From Prosthecobacter vanneervenii (GTDB taxonomy: Bacteria > Verrucomicrobiota > Verrucomicrobiia > Verrucomicrobiales > Verrucomicrobiaceae): 64,000 nt of DNA. The translations under genes and the position numbers were made by a program. The notes beneath the pieces were generated by a model that worked only from the letters and a program-made list of their open reading frames with translations, had not been told where the DNA came from and did not search any database. Where the stretch lies: NCBI RefSeq assembly GCF_014203095.1, contig NZ_JACHIG010000001.1, positions 248,001-312,000 of the forward strand, written 5' to 3'. Shown one piece after another: positions 22,890 through 31,222 of the stretch (within the stretch, counting starts at the first letter, position 1; each line of letters begins with the position of its first letter).

Positions 22890-24548
22890 ATGCCTTCTGA
22901 GTTTCCCATCATTCACTCCATTGGTTTCACGCCTGGTCTGCGGCGGATGTTTTATCTCGCCGGGCTCATGGCGGGCATTCTGAGAGCCGATGCCGCAGCA
23001 CCAGCGGCAGCACCCGCAGCTGCGGGGGCATCGGAGCCTCCTGCTGCTGAGGAGGCGGTGCTGGGCCCGATTTTTATTCGTGAATTCCGCGTGCGCGGCT
23101 CCAAGAAGCTGCCGCAGCGAACCATCGAAAAAGCAGTGTATCCCTACCTGGGACCGCGTCGTGGAGAGCAGGATGTCGAGCAGGCGCGCCTGGCACTGGA
23201 GAAGGCCTATAAGGAGCTCGGCTACCAGACCGTCTTGGTCGAAGTTCCACAGCAGGACCCGCGCAGCGGAGTGATCATCATGCAGGTGGTGGAGGCTCCG
23301 GTGGGCCGTCTGCGTGTGAAGGGGGCCAAGTGGTTCCTGCCCAGCCAGATCAAAAAGAATGCGCCGTCCATGCAGGAGGGGGTGGTGCCGAACTTCAATG
23401 ATGTGAAGAAGGACATCATCGCGCTCAATCAGATGCGCGACCGCAAGATCACCCCGGAACTGCGTGCAGGTGTCACACCTGGCACGGTGGACATCGACCT
23501 GGTGGTGGAGGACAAGTCTCCGACTCACGGAAGCATTGAGTTTAACAACCGGCACAACGCCAACACCACGCCCTACCGCCTCAACGGCTCCTTCAGCTAC
23601 GGCAACCTCTGGCAGCTTGGGCACACCCTGGGACTGAGCTTCCAGATCGCGCCAGAGCGTGTGAAAGATGCGCTCATTTATTCGGCCTATTACATGATGC
23701 CGATGCCTTGGGAAGGGACCAGTCTCATGATCAACGGCACCAAGCAGGACAGCAACGTCTCCACGCTGGGCGGCGGTGCTGTGGCTGGGCGTGGCGAGGT
23801 GCTGGGCTTCCGCTTCATGAAGCAACTGCCGACGGAAAAAGGCTACTTCCATTCCCTGAGCGCCGGCATGGACTTCAAACGCTTTGCTCAAGATGTGACG
23901 ACGGCGGGCGTCACTAGTTCGGCTCCGGTCACGTACTTCCCCTTCACACTGGCCTACAGTGGTGGGAAACTGCGGGAGCATAGCTTCACGGACTTCAATC
24001 TCAGTGCTGTTTTCCACCTGCGTGGCATGGGCTCTAGGACAGAGTTTGCCAACCGCCGCTATCAGGCGGACGATGGCTTCTTCTACATGCGTGGAGATGC
24101 GAGCCACACGCATGATCTGCCGGGAGGCTTCCAGGCTTTCGCCAAGGTGCAGGGGCAGGTCACTGGCTCTTCTCTGGTGAATACGGAGCAGATGGCCATT
24201 GGCGGCCTCAGCACAGTGCGCGGTTATCTGGAAGCCACGCAGCTGGGAGACAGCGGTGTGATCGGCAGCTTTGAGCTGCGCAGCCCCACACTCATCGGCT
24301 CCGGTGACAAGGAAAGCCCCGATGAGTGGCGCTTCTACGCCTTTTACGAAGCCGGCCGCGTGATGGTGAACAATCCGCTGCCTGCACAGATGAACTACTT
24401 TGACCTGGCCAGCACGGGCGTGGGCAGCCGCATGCGCCTGCGCAAGCACGTGCACGGATCGGTGGATCTGGCGGTGCCTCTCATCAGCCAGCCGCACGCC
24501 ATCTCCAACGACCTCTACATGCGCTTCCGCGTTTGGATCGACTTTTAA
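22890..24548 (+). CDS. TpsB-type outer-membrane transporter (ShlB/FhaC/HecB family)
   Basis: This Omp85-superfamily barrel exports a partner exoprotein across the outer membrane. After a signal region and an Ala/Pro linker come POTRA-like segments: IFIREFRVRGSKKLPQRTIE (about 63-130) and the second RSGVIIMQVVEAPVGRLRVKG. The barrel begins near DKSPTHGSIEFNNRHNANT. The conserved L6 motif VRGYLEA is at about 445, and the chain ends in a membrane strand with a terminal Phe (RFRVWIDF), the outer-membrane barrel signature. 552 aa is normal for TpsB. It begins the ~22.6-kb operon whose eighth gene is the TpsA exoprotein. Confidence 0.9.
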   Translation: MPSEFPIIHSIGFTPGLRRMFYLAGLMAGILRADAAAPAAAPAAAGASEPPAAEEAVLGPIFIREFRVRGSKKLPQRTIEKAVYPYLGPRRGEQDVEQARLALEKAYKELGYQTVLVEVPQQDPRSGVIIMQVVEAPVGRLRVKGAKWFLPSQIKKNAPSMQEGVVPNFNDVKKDIIALNQMRDRKITPELRAGVTPGTVDIDLVVEDKSPTHGSIEFNNRHNANTTPYRLNGSFSYGNLWQLGHTLGLSFQIAPERVKDALIYSAYYMMPMPWEGTSLMINGTKQDSNVSTLGGGAVAGRGEVLGFRFMKQLPTEKGYFHSLSAGMDFKRFAQDVTTAGVTSSAPVTYFPFTLAYSGGKLREHSFTDFNLSAVFHLRGMGSRTEFANRRYQADDGFFYMRGDASHTHDLPGGFQAFAKVQGQVTGSSLVNTEQMAIGGLSTVRGYLEATQLGDSGVIGSFELRSPTLIGSGDKESPDEWRFYAFYEAGRVMVNNPLPAQMNYFDLASTGVGSRMRLRKHVHGSVDLAVPLISQPHAISNDLYMRFRVWIDF

Positions 24549-24573
24549 TTTTTTCCCCCTCTTACCCCCTCCA

Positions 24574-26436
24574 ATGACCAAGCACCTCCATCTGCTCCCA
24601 GCCCTGCTGCTCTTCACGGCTTCGATCCTCGCCCCCGTGCGCACTGCGCATGCCGCCGAAAAAAACTGGTGGGACGCGAAGTGGACCATTCGCAAGGAAA
24701 TCACCATCGACACCTCCGGCAAGGGCGTGGCCATCGCCGAGCCCATCGGCACCAGCGCCGTGCTGGTGCGCCTGCACGAAGGCGTGTTCTCCTTCATGTC
24801 TTCCAAGGAGGATGGCAGCGATCTGCGCTTTGTGGCAGACGATCATAAGACCGTGCTCAAGCACCATGTGGAAAAGTGGGACTCCCTTCTGAATGAAGCC
24901 TACGTCTGGGTGCAGGTGCCGGACCTCAAGCCCGCCGCTGCCAGCACCATCTGGCTCTACTACGGCAATGGTGAAGCTCCCGCACCTGAAGCTGCCAAGG
25001 AAACCTATGAGGCCAGCACCACGCTGGTCTATCACTTCACAGATTCCGGCAAGGATTCCTCTCCCACCGGTGCCAATGCCGAAGGCGCACCTGCTCCGGC
25101 GGCGGGCTCCCTCATCGGCGCGGGGCTACGTGTGTTTGGCCAGGCCCCCATCAAGGTGCCCGCACCTCCGCTGCCTGAGTTTGCCCCCGGTGCTCCGCTC
25201 ACCGTCTCCGCCTGGGTCAAGCCCAGCGCGCTGCAGCCCAATGCGGTCATCTTCAGCCGCCGCGATGGCGCGAATAGCTTCATCCTCGGTCTGAACAACG
25301 GCATCCCCTTTGTGGAAGTGAACAAGCAGCGCAGCAGCGACGGCGCACCCATCGCCGCCGGTGGCTGGCACCACATCGCCGCTGTGGCAGATGCAGGCAC
25401 CATCACTGTGTATCTCGATGGCAAATCCTACGGTGCTGTCAGCGCGGCCATTCCCTCCATCAAGACTCCGGTGGAGATCGACAAGGACAGCACCACCACG
25501 GATCTCGTGGGCTTCACGGGAGAAATCGACGAGCTGCAGATCGCCAAGACCGCACGCCCGGCTGGATTCATCCGCTTTGCTGCGGTGAACCAGGGCAGCA
25601 CCTCGGACGCAGCCAAGCTCGTGGCCGTGGGCGCTGATGAAGCCTCCGATCATGAAGAAGAGGGCGAGATCATGAAGCATCTCACCCTCATCACAGATAT
25701 CTCCAAAGACCTGACCTTTGACGGCTGGGTGGTGATCTTCCTCTGCACCCTGCTGGCCGTGGTGGGCTGGGGCATTGCAGTAGGGAAGGTGATGTACCTC
25801 AACACGATTGAGAAGGCCTCCGCCGAATTCATGAAACGCTGGGAAAAGATCTCCAATGACCTGACTGCCATCGACACCGAAGACGCCGAGAGCGTGAAGA
25901 ACCTGGGCGGCAGTGTCAGCGGCAAGGTGCAGAAGCTCATGTACCAGTCTCCGCTCTACCAGCTCTACCACCTGGGTGCGCAGGAGATCAGCAACCGCAT
26001 GAAATCCTTCCGCAAGGTGACGTTCAACCCGAACGAGAAGAAGGAGGCCAAGATCATGGGCCTCTCCGGGCGCTCCATCCAGGCCATCAAGGCCACGCTG
26101 CACGGCGGCATGGTGCGCGAGGTGCAGAAGCTCAATGGCAAGCTCGTCTTCCTCACCATCGGCATCGCCGGTGGTCCTTACCTCGGTCTGCTCGGCACCG
26201 TGATCGGTGTGATGATCACCTTCGCCGTGATCGCGAAAAGCGGTGAAGTGGAGGTGAACTCCATCGCTCCTGGTATCGCCGGTGCGCTCCTCGCCACGGT
26301 GGCTGGCCTGGCTGTCGCCATCCCGGCGCTGTTCATCTACAGCTACCTGAGCTCACGCATCAAGGACGTGGTCTCCAACATGGAGACCTTCATCGACGAG
26401 TTCGTCACCAAGATGGCCGAACACTACAAGGAGTAA
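24574..26436 (+). CDS. DUF2341-LamG-ExbB/TolQ fusion protein, 620 aa
   Basis: A MotA/TolQ/ExbB proton-channel subunit with a large exported N-terminal part. The start at 24574 gives a signal peptide (LLPALLLFTASILAPVRTAHA). DUF2341 follows (WWDAKWTIRKEITIDTSG to VQVPDLKPAAASTIWLYYGNG, about 30-130), then a LamG/concanavalin-type domain (about 155-335: LTVSAWVKPSAL, GGWHHIAAVADAGTITVYLDG). The ExbB unit is C-terminal, with helices at about 380-405, 524-555 and 567-590 (GIAGGPYLGLLGTVIGVMITF; GIAGALLATVAGLAVAIPALF). It powers the TonB protein encoded two genes on. The exported domains could bind cell-wall or surface glycan. Spacing to exbD is six bases. Confidence 0.9.
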   Translation: MTKHLHLLPALLLFTASILAPVRTAHAAEKNWWDAKWTIRKEITIDTSGKGVAIAEPIGTSAVLVRLHEGVFSFMSSKEDGSDLRFVADDHKTVLKHHVEKWDSLLNEAYVWVQVPDLKPAAASTIWLYYGNGEAPAPEAAKETYEASTTLVYHFTDSGKDSSPTGANAEGAPAPAAGSLIGAGLRVFGQAPIKVPAPPLPEFAPGAPLTVSAWVKPSALQPNAVIFSRRDGANSFILGLNNGIPFVEVNKQRSSDGAPIAAGGWHHIAAVADAGTITVYLDGKSYGAVSAAIPSIKTPVEIDKDSTTTDLVGFTGEIDELQIAKTARPAGFIRFAAVNQGSTSDAAKLVAVGADEASDHEEEGEIMKHLTLITDISKDLTFDGWVVIFLCTLLAVVGWGIAVGKVMYLNTIEKASAEFMKRWEKISNDLTAIDTEDAESVKNLGGSVSGKVQKLMYQSPLYQLYHLGAQEISNRMKSFRKVTFNPNEKKEAKIMGLSGRSIQAIKATLHGGMVREVQKLNGKLVFLTIGIAGGPYLGLLGTVIGVMITFAVIAKSGEVEVNSIAPGIAGALLATVAGLAVAIPALFIYSYLSSRIKDVVSNMETFIDEFVTKMAEHYKE

Positions 26437-26442
26437 CCTCAT

Positions 26443-26847
26443 ATGCAGGCCGACAGCAAATCTTACGACGACATCAACGTCACGCCCATGGTGGACCTCT
26501 ACCTGGTGCTGCTGCTGATCTTCATCATCATGACCACCGCAGGGGTGCAGGGCGTGAAGGTGAACCTGCCACGTGGCGGTCCGTCCACCTCCAAGCCCAT
26601 CGAAGGGCCGAAGATGCAGGCTGTGACCGTGGACAACCAGGGGAACATCAAGCTCAACGCCACCGCTGTGACTCTGGACGAGCTGGCCAGCAAGCTGGAG
26701 GCCATCAAGACGGCCACACCGGACTCCCCCATCGTGGTGCGCGGAGACAGCGGCACGCAGTACCAGACCATCATGGACGTGCTCACCGCCGTGGGCCGTG
26801 CCGGGTTTACCAACATCGGCCTGGCCACACAGGCTGCGAAAAAATAA
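26443..26847 (+). CDS. exbD: ExbD/TolR biopolymer transport protein
   Basis: A 134-aa single-span protein that forms the proton-driven stator with ExbB. The helix VDLYLVLLLIFIIMTTAGV contains the proton-relay Asp of this family just before it (INVTPMVDLYLVLL), and the periplasmic domain follows (QAVTVDNQGNIKLNATAVTLDEL, IVVRGDSGTQYQTIMDVLTAVGRAGFTNIGLAT). Length and pattern are normal. It is six bases from the ExbB fusion gene and 24 from tonB, so the three are certainly cotranscribed. Confidence 0.95.
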   Translation: MQADSKSYDDINVTPMVDLYLVLLLIFIIMTTAGVQGVKVNLPRGGPSTSKPIEGPKMQAVTVDNQGNIKLNATAVTLDELASKLEAIKTATPDSPIVVRGDSGTQYQTIMDVLTAVGRAGFTNIGLATQAAKK

Positions 26848-26871
26848 GCCACTAAGAGGAACCACCACATC

Positions 26872-27582
26872 ATGCCATCTCCTCAGATTGACGACGAAGA
26901 CGAACCGGGCTTTTTCAAACGCCACCTCATGCTGATCATCATCGGCGGGCTGGTGCTGGCTGGAGGCGGGTACTTTCTGGCCAATCGCACGCCATCAAAA
27001 GCTGCACCAAAGAAGAAGCTGGAGATGATCTCCATTTCTCTCCCGCCTCCCCCCCCGCCACCGCCACCGCCCCCACCTCCGCCGGAGAAGAAGGAAGAGC
27101 CCCCGCCTGAAGAAAAGGTGGAGGAGATGGTGGCACAGGAGGAAGTGAAGCCTGACGAGCAGAAGCCCGACGACAAGCCTGCGGACAAGCCCGCCGATGA
27201 GCCCCTCGGTACCGCCATTGGTGGTGGAGACGGCAGCGGCCTCGGCATGGGTGGCGGCGGTGGTGGCGGTGGCATGATCGGCGGCAGCGGACGCAAAGGA
27301 GGCTCCAAGTGGGGCTGGTACGCCGGCCAAGTGCAGAACCGCATCTCCGAGGCGCTGCGCAGCAACAAAGTCACGCGCAAAGCCAGCGCGGCCATCGTCG
27401 TGCGCATCTGGCCGGATGCGTCCGGCCGCATCAGCAAAGTCACGCTCGGCAGCAGCACGGGAGACCCCGCTGTCGATGACGCCATCAAAAACCAGGTCCT
27501 CATCGGTCTCGTGCTCAACGAGCCGCCTCCCGCAGACATGCCCATGCCCATCAACCTGCGCATCACCGCGCGCAAACCCTGA
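26872..27582 (+). CDS. tonB: TonB-family energy transducer
   Basis: TonB spans the inner membrane, is charged by ExbBD, and pulls on outer-membrane partners. The 236-aa product has a cytoplasmic start, a helix (LMLIIIGGLVLAGGGYFLA), a run of about 16 prolines, an acidic/Lys spacer (EKKEEPPPEEKVEEMVAQEE), a Gly-rich patch and a C-terminal TonB_C domain (about 150-236: KWGWYAGQVQNRISEALRSN, VVRIWPDASGRISKVTLGSS, NLRITARKP). The partner receptor is not obvious: no TonB-dependent receptor lies in the window, so its target may be the porin, the TpsB barrel or a distant receptor. Confidence 0.93.
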   Translation: MPSPQIDDEDEPGFFKRHLMLIIIGGLVLAGGGYFLANRTPSKAAPKKKLEMISISLPPPPPPPPPPPPPPEKKEEPPPEEKVEEMVAQEEVKPDEQKPDDKPADKPADEPLGTAIGGGDGSGLGMGGGGGGGGMIGGSGRKGGSKWGWYAGQVQNRISEALRSNKVTRKASAAIVVRIWPDASGRISKVTLGSSTGDPAVDDAIKNQVLIGLVLNEPPPADMPMPINLRITARKP

Positions 27583-27610
27583 TCCCTGCTTGTTCCCTCT
27601 CTCCTACTTT

Positions 27611-29581
27611 ATGCTGCGTGCCCCTGCACCATCCCGCCGGAAGCTCCGGCACATCCTCGCTGCCATGTCTCTCGGCACCTGCGGTCTGCTGCGCGCCGAG
27701 CCTGCCGCCAGCCGTGAGCCTGCTCTGCCCCTGCCGCTTTTGGCAGAGGCCACGACGGCCACACCTGGGGTGAAAAACGCCGCCGCCGCTGCGGCTGGTC
27801 CGGCCCCTGCGCCAGCACCTGCCGCTCCATCCGCCCCTGCTGCCACGGATCTGCTGCCAGCCGCTGGCACAGCCAGCCCGCGCCCGCCGGCCTCCCTTTC
27901 TGAAAACGTCACCATCAATCTGATCAACCGCCTCGTGCAGCGTGGCGCGCTGACGCAGCAGGATGCGGCGGACCTTATCCGCCTGGCTGAGCAAGATGCC
28001 CAGATAGCCCGCAGCCAGGCGCAGACGCTGGGAGAGGTGCAGGCCGCCGTGCAACAGCAGGCCGCCGCCGCACCACCTGTGGCTGAGGATGAATACCGTG
28101 TGACCTACGTGCCCGAGACGGTGAAGGACCAGATCCGCGACCAGCTGCGTGATGAGGTGCTGGCCCAGGCCAAGAGGGACAACTGGGCTGCGCCCAATGA
28201 GATCCCGGAGTGGACCAAGCGCTTCAAACTCTTTGGCGACATCCGCACCCAATACCAGGGCTACTACTTTCCTACTGGCAATGATGTCACCGGCGTGTTC
28301 CCGAACTTTGCCGGGATCAATGCAGGATTGCCATACAACATCGGTACCAACAATCCCGTTCCACCACCATATCTGAACGTGGACCAGAACCGCAACCGCT
28401 ACCTGATGCGTGCGCGCCTTGGTTTTGACATTCAGCTGGAAGACGGATTCTCCGCAGGTTTCCGTGTTGCCACTGGCCAGACCAACACGCCCGTCTCCAC
28501 CAATCAGGCGGTCGGTGCCGTGGGTGGACTTGGCTCGAATGTCGGCACAGGCGGCAATTTCAGCCTCGATTCCGTCTGGCTGGACCGCGGGTTCATCAAA
28601 TATCAGACCAGTGCGGACCCGAATAACAACATGTCCTTCTTCTTTGGTCGCTTTGACAATCCTTTCGCCACCAGCAGCGAGCTGATGTGGGATGAAGACG
28701 TGGGCTTTGACGGCATCGCCGTAAAGGCACGCTACCAGCCCGCAGAGGGGGGCACCACCTTCTATGCCACCGGAGGAGCCTTCCCGATCTTCAACACGGA
28801 CCTGAACTTCCCCAACAACTCCGCCAGCAAGCAAAGCAGCACGGACAAGTATCTGTATGCAGCGCAGGTGGGTGCTGAGTTTAAACCCACGAAGCACATC
28901 GAGGCCAAGCTGGGGGCGGCCTATTACTACTTCCAGAATGTGTCTGGAAAGCTCTCCACACCGATGCTCACGCCAAATGCAAACGTCGTGGGCAGCACGG
29001 ACAACCGTCGCCCATCCTTTGCCCAGAAGGGGAACACGTACATGGCGCTGCGTAATATCACAAAAGATGCTTCGAACAACAATGGCACCATCGACCAGTA
29101 TCAGTATTACGGCCTGGCTTCCTCCTTCCAGAATCTGGCCTTCACCGGTCGTGTGGACTTCAACTACTATCAAACGCTGCAAGTCTCTCTGCTCGGCGAG
29201 TATGTGGACAACCTGGCGTTCAGCAAATCCACCATCAATGCTCTGGCGGTGAACAACCGCGACGGTGGCACGGGCAGCTTCAATGGCAGCGGCACCGCGT
29301 GGTTCCTCGGCATGCGTGCCGGACGCCCCGCACTTCAGGAGCGCGGCGACTGGTTCACCATGCTGAGCTACCGCTACATCGGCTCGGACTCCGTGATCGA
29401 CGCCTTCAATGATTCCAACTTCGGTGGCGGTGGCACCAACATGCAGGGTTACACCCTCGCAGCTGCCATGGCCATCTCCAAATCCGCACGCCTTGGCATC
29501 AGCTGGATGAGCGCCAATCAGATCACCGGCCCCACCTTCAAGGCAGACGTCTTCATGTTTGACCTCTCCGTCCGCTTCTAA
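27611..29581 (+). CDS. Putative porin (outer-membrane barrel with N-terminal helical region), 656 aa
   Basis: The start at 27611 gives MLRAPAPSRRKLRHILAAMS and a signal peptide. The N-terminal third is Ala/Pro-rich, with ITINLINRLVQRGALTQQDAADLI-type helices and a Gln-rich coiled coil. The characteristic YVPETVKDQIRDQLRDEVL and EWTKRFKLFGDIRTQYQGYY segments match the Porin_5 family. The barrel follows: RNRYLMRARLGFDIQLEDGF, FFFGRFDNPFATSSELMWDEDVGFDGI, and a last strand ending in Phe (DVFMFDLSVRF). It may supply the outer-membrane exit for a substrate handled with TonB. It is followed two bases later by the coiled-coil gene. Confidence 0.82.
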   Translation: MLRAPAPSRRKLRHILAAMSLGTCGLLRAEPAASREPALPLPLLAEATTATPGVKNAAAAAAGPAPAPAPAAPSAPAATDLLPAAGTASPRPPASLSENVTINLINRLVQRGALTQQDAADLIRLAEQDAQIARSQAQTLGEVQAAVQQQAAAAPPVAEDEYRVTYVPETVKDQIRDQLRDEVLAQAKRDNWAAPNEIPEWTKRFKLFGDIRTQYQGYYFPTGNDVTGVFPNFAGINAGLPYNIGTNNPVPPPYLNVDQNRNRYLMRARLGFDIQLEDGFSAGFRVATGQTNTPVSTNQAVGAVGGLGSNVGTGGNFSLDSVWLDRGFIKYQTSADPNNNMSFFFGRFDNPFATSSELMWDEDVGFDGIAVKARYQPAEGGTTFYATGGAFPIFNTDLNFPNNSASKQSSTDKYLYAAQVGAEFKPTKHIEAKLGAAYYYFQNVSGKLSTPMLTPNANVVGSTDNRRPSFAQKGNTYMALRNITKDASNNNGTIDQYQYYGLASSFQNLAFTGRVDFNYYQTLQVSLLGEYVDNLAFSKSTINALAVNNRDGGTGSFNGSGTAWFLGMRAGRPALQERGDWFTMLSYRYIGSDSVIDAFNDSNFGGGGTNMQGYTLAAAMAISKSARLGISWMSANQITGPTFKADVFMFDLSVRF

Positions 29582-29583
29582 TC

Positions 29584-30300
29584 ATGAACATTCCCACCCC
29601 CAAGACCATCCTGACCTGTGCGCTGTTTGCCGCCTGCGCCGTCACCACCCACGCTGCTGAGGAAGCGGACCCTGCCATGGCTGTGCTCAAGCGCATGCGT
29701 GAGCAATTGCGCACGGTGATGCTTCAGCAGCAGAAGACTGAAGCAGACCGCGCCGCACTCCAGGCAGAGAAGACCACGCTGGAGGAGAAAAACGCCGAGC
29801 TGACGAAAAAGCTGGAGGCGCTGACCAAGCTGAACGCCACTGAGCGCACCACTGCAGAAAAGACCATCACCGATCTAAAGGAGAAAAACGAGGAGCAGTC
29901 CGCCGAGATGCTGCGCCTCAATGAATCCCTGGCCAAGTGGAAAGCAGGCTACCAGAAGATGGAAGACACCGCACGCGCCAAAGAGGCTGAGCGTGCCAAA
30001 CTGGCCGACAAGCTGGTTTTGCAGGATCGTCGAGTGGCAGACTACCGCCGCAAAAACGAGGAGCTCTACAAAGCCGGTACTGAAGTGCTGAACCGGTACG
30101 AAAGCTTCAGCCTCGGGGACGCACTGACTGCACGCGAGCCCTTCACCCGCCTTACGCGCGTGAAGATGGAAAATCTGGTGCAGGAGTATCAGGACAAGCT
30201 CACTGACAACAAGATCAAGCCCGAGGATGCCAAGCCTGCCCCGGCGGCAGCGGCGGCAGCGGCGGCCGCTCTGGCAGGGAAGGCCAAAGCCAAACCATGA
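29584..30300 (+). CDS. Periplasmic coiled-coil protein, 238 aa
   Basis: After a signal peptide (ILTCALFAACAVTTHA) a long coiled coil fills about 25-160 (KTEADRAALQAEKTTLEEKNAEL, AEKTITDLKEKNEEQSAEML, AEMLRLNESLAKW). A short globular part (YESFSLGDALTAREPFTRLTRVKMENLVQEYQDKL) precedes an Ala/Lys-rich tail. The architecture suits a periplasmic adaptor or spacer between membranes, acting with the porin, TonB or TpsB neighbours. No exact family is known to me. Its ATGA overlap with the next gene supports one operon. Confidence 0.75.
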   Translation: MNIPTPKTILTCALFAACAVTTHAAEEADPAMAVLKRMREQLRTVMLQQQKTEADRAALQAEKTTLEEKNAELTKKLEALTKLNATERTTAEKTITDLKEKNEEQSAEMLRLNESLAKWKAGYQKMEDTARAKEAERAKLADKLVLQDRRVADYRRKNEELYKAGTEVLNRYESFSLGDALTAREPFTRLTRVKMENLVQEYQDKLTDNKIKPEDAKPAPAAAAAAAAALAGKAKAKP

Positions 30301-31211
30301 CCAAGTCTGTTTCAATCCCGGCCCTGCTGCTGCTCCTGTGCGTCTCTCTTTCCGCGCAGGAGACGGAGGTGCTGGGACGTGCCGGTGGGGTGGAGGTGAG
30401 CGTAGATCAGATCCGGCCTGCGCTCGCAGGCCTTACTGAGCAGGAGATCGCCGCGTTGAGCGGAGATGCCGCAGGGCTCAACAAGCTGGTGCGCTCCCTC
30501 ATCATCCAGCGTGCCGTGCTGCAAGAGGCTCTGGCCAAAAAATGGAACGAGCAGCCCGAGGTGGCCGAGCGCGCACGTCATGCGGCGGATGCGGCTATTG
30601 CAGATTCCTACCTGAAGCATGTGGCGCGTCCACCCGAGAGCTATCCTACGGAGGCGGAGCTGCGCAGTGAATATGAGGCACGCCGCACAGCGCTCATGGT
30701 GCCGCAGTCGTTTCGCATAGCTCAGATTTACATCGCCGATCCACGGGGACAGGACAAGGCCAGTGCTGCCAAGGCCCGCGAGAGGCTGGACAAGGTGCGT
30801 GCTCTGGTTCGCGCTCCAGGTGCGGATTTTGCCGAGATCGCCCGTGACCACAGCGAGGAGCGCGAGAGCGCGGCCCGTGGAGGAGAGATCGGCTGGCTGA
30901 CTGAGAAGCAGATCCAACCTGAGATCTTTGCCAAGCTGCCCGAGCTGAAATTCAATGTGGCCTCCGAGGCGCTGCGCCTGGACGATGGCTGGCATTTCAT
31001 CAAGGTGCTGGATGCGCGCCAGCCCTTCACTCCACCGCTGGAGCAGATCAAGGCGGAGCTCACACGCCAGCTGCGTGCGGAGCGCAGCCGGGTGCTCACG
31101 CAGACTTATCTGACGGAATTGTTGCAAAAAGACCCCCTCGTTATCAACGAGCTCGCGCTGTCTAAGCTGCTGCCTGCGGCTGCTCCATCAGGGGCAGCCA
31201 CCAAACCCTGA
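30297..31211 (+). CDS. Parvulin-type peptidyl-prolyl cis-trans isomerase (PpiC/SurA-like)
   Basis: A 304-aa exported chaperone-type PPIase. The signal peptide (PALLLLLCVSLSAQ) is followed by a SurA_N-like helical part (IRPALAGLTEQEIAALSG, LVRSLIIQRAVLQEAL). The parvulin domain (about 135-245) carries VPQSFRIAQIYIAD, ADFAEIARDHSEERESAARGGEIGWLTEKQIQPE, and DGWHFIKVLDARQPFTPPLE. It likely keeps the giant exoprotein or the outer-membrane barrels export-competent in the periplasm. It lies eleven bases before the TpsA gene, and the pdt locus of P. aeruginosa also carries a PpiC-type gene, from memory. Confidence 0.9.
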   Translation: MTKSVSIPALLLLLCVSLSAQETEVLGRAGGVEVSVDQIRPALAGLTEQEIAALSGDAAGLNKLVRSLIIQRAVLQEALAKKWNEQPEVAERARHAADAAIADSYLKHVARPPESYPTEAELRSEYEARRTALMVPQSFRIAQIYIADPRGQDKASAAKARERLDKVRALVRAPGADFAEIARDHSEERESAARGGEIGWLTEKQIQPEIFAKLPELKFNVASEALRLDDGWHFIKVLDARQPFTPPLEQIKAELTRQLRAERSRVLTQTYLTELLQKDPLVINELALSKLLPAAAPSGAATKP

Positions 31212-31222
31212 TCTGATTTTTC

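Noticed and set aside
22773..24806. 677-codon open frame on the minus strand
   Set aside because: It is antisense to the TpsB gene and the following fusion gene; GC-rich codons leave the opposite frame open. The plus-strand frames have signal peptides and clear family motifs.
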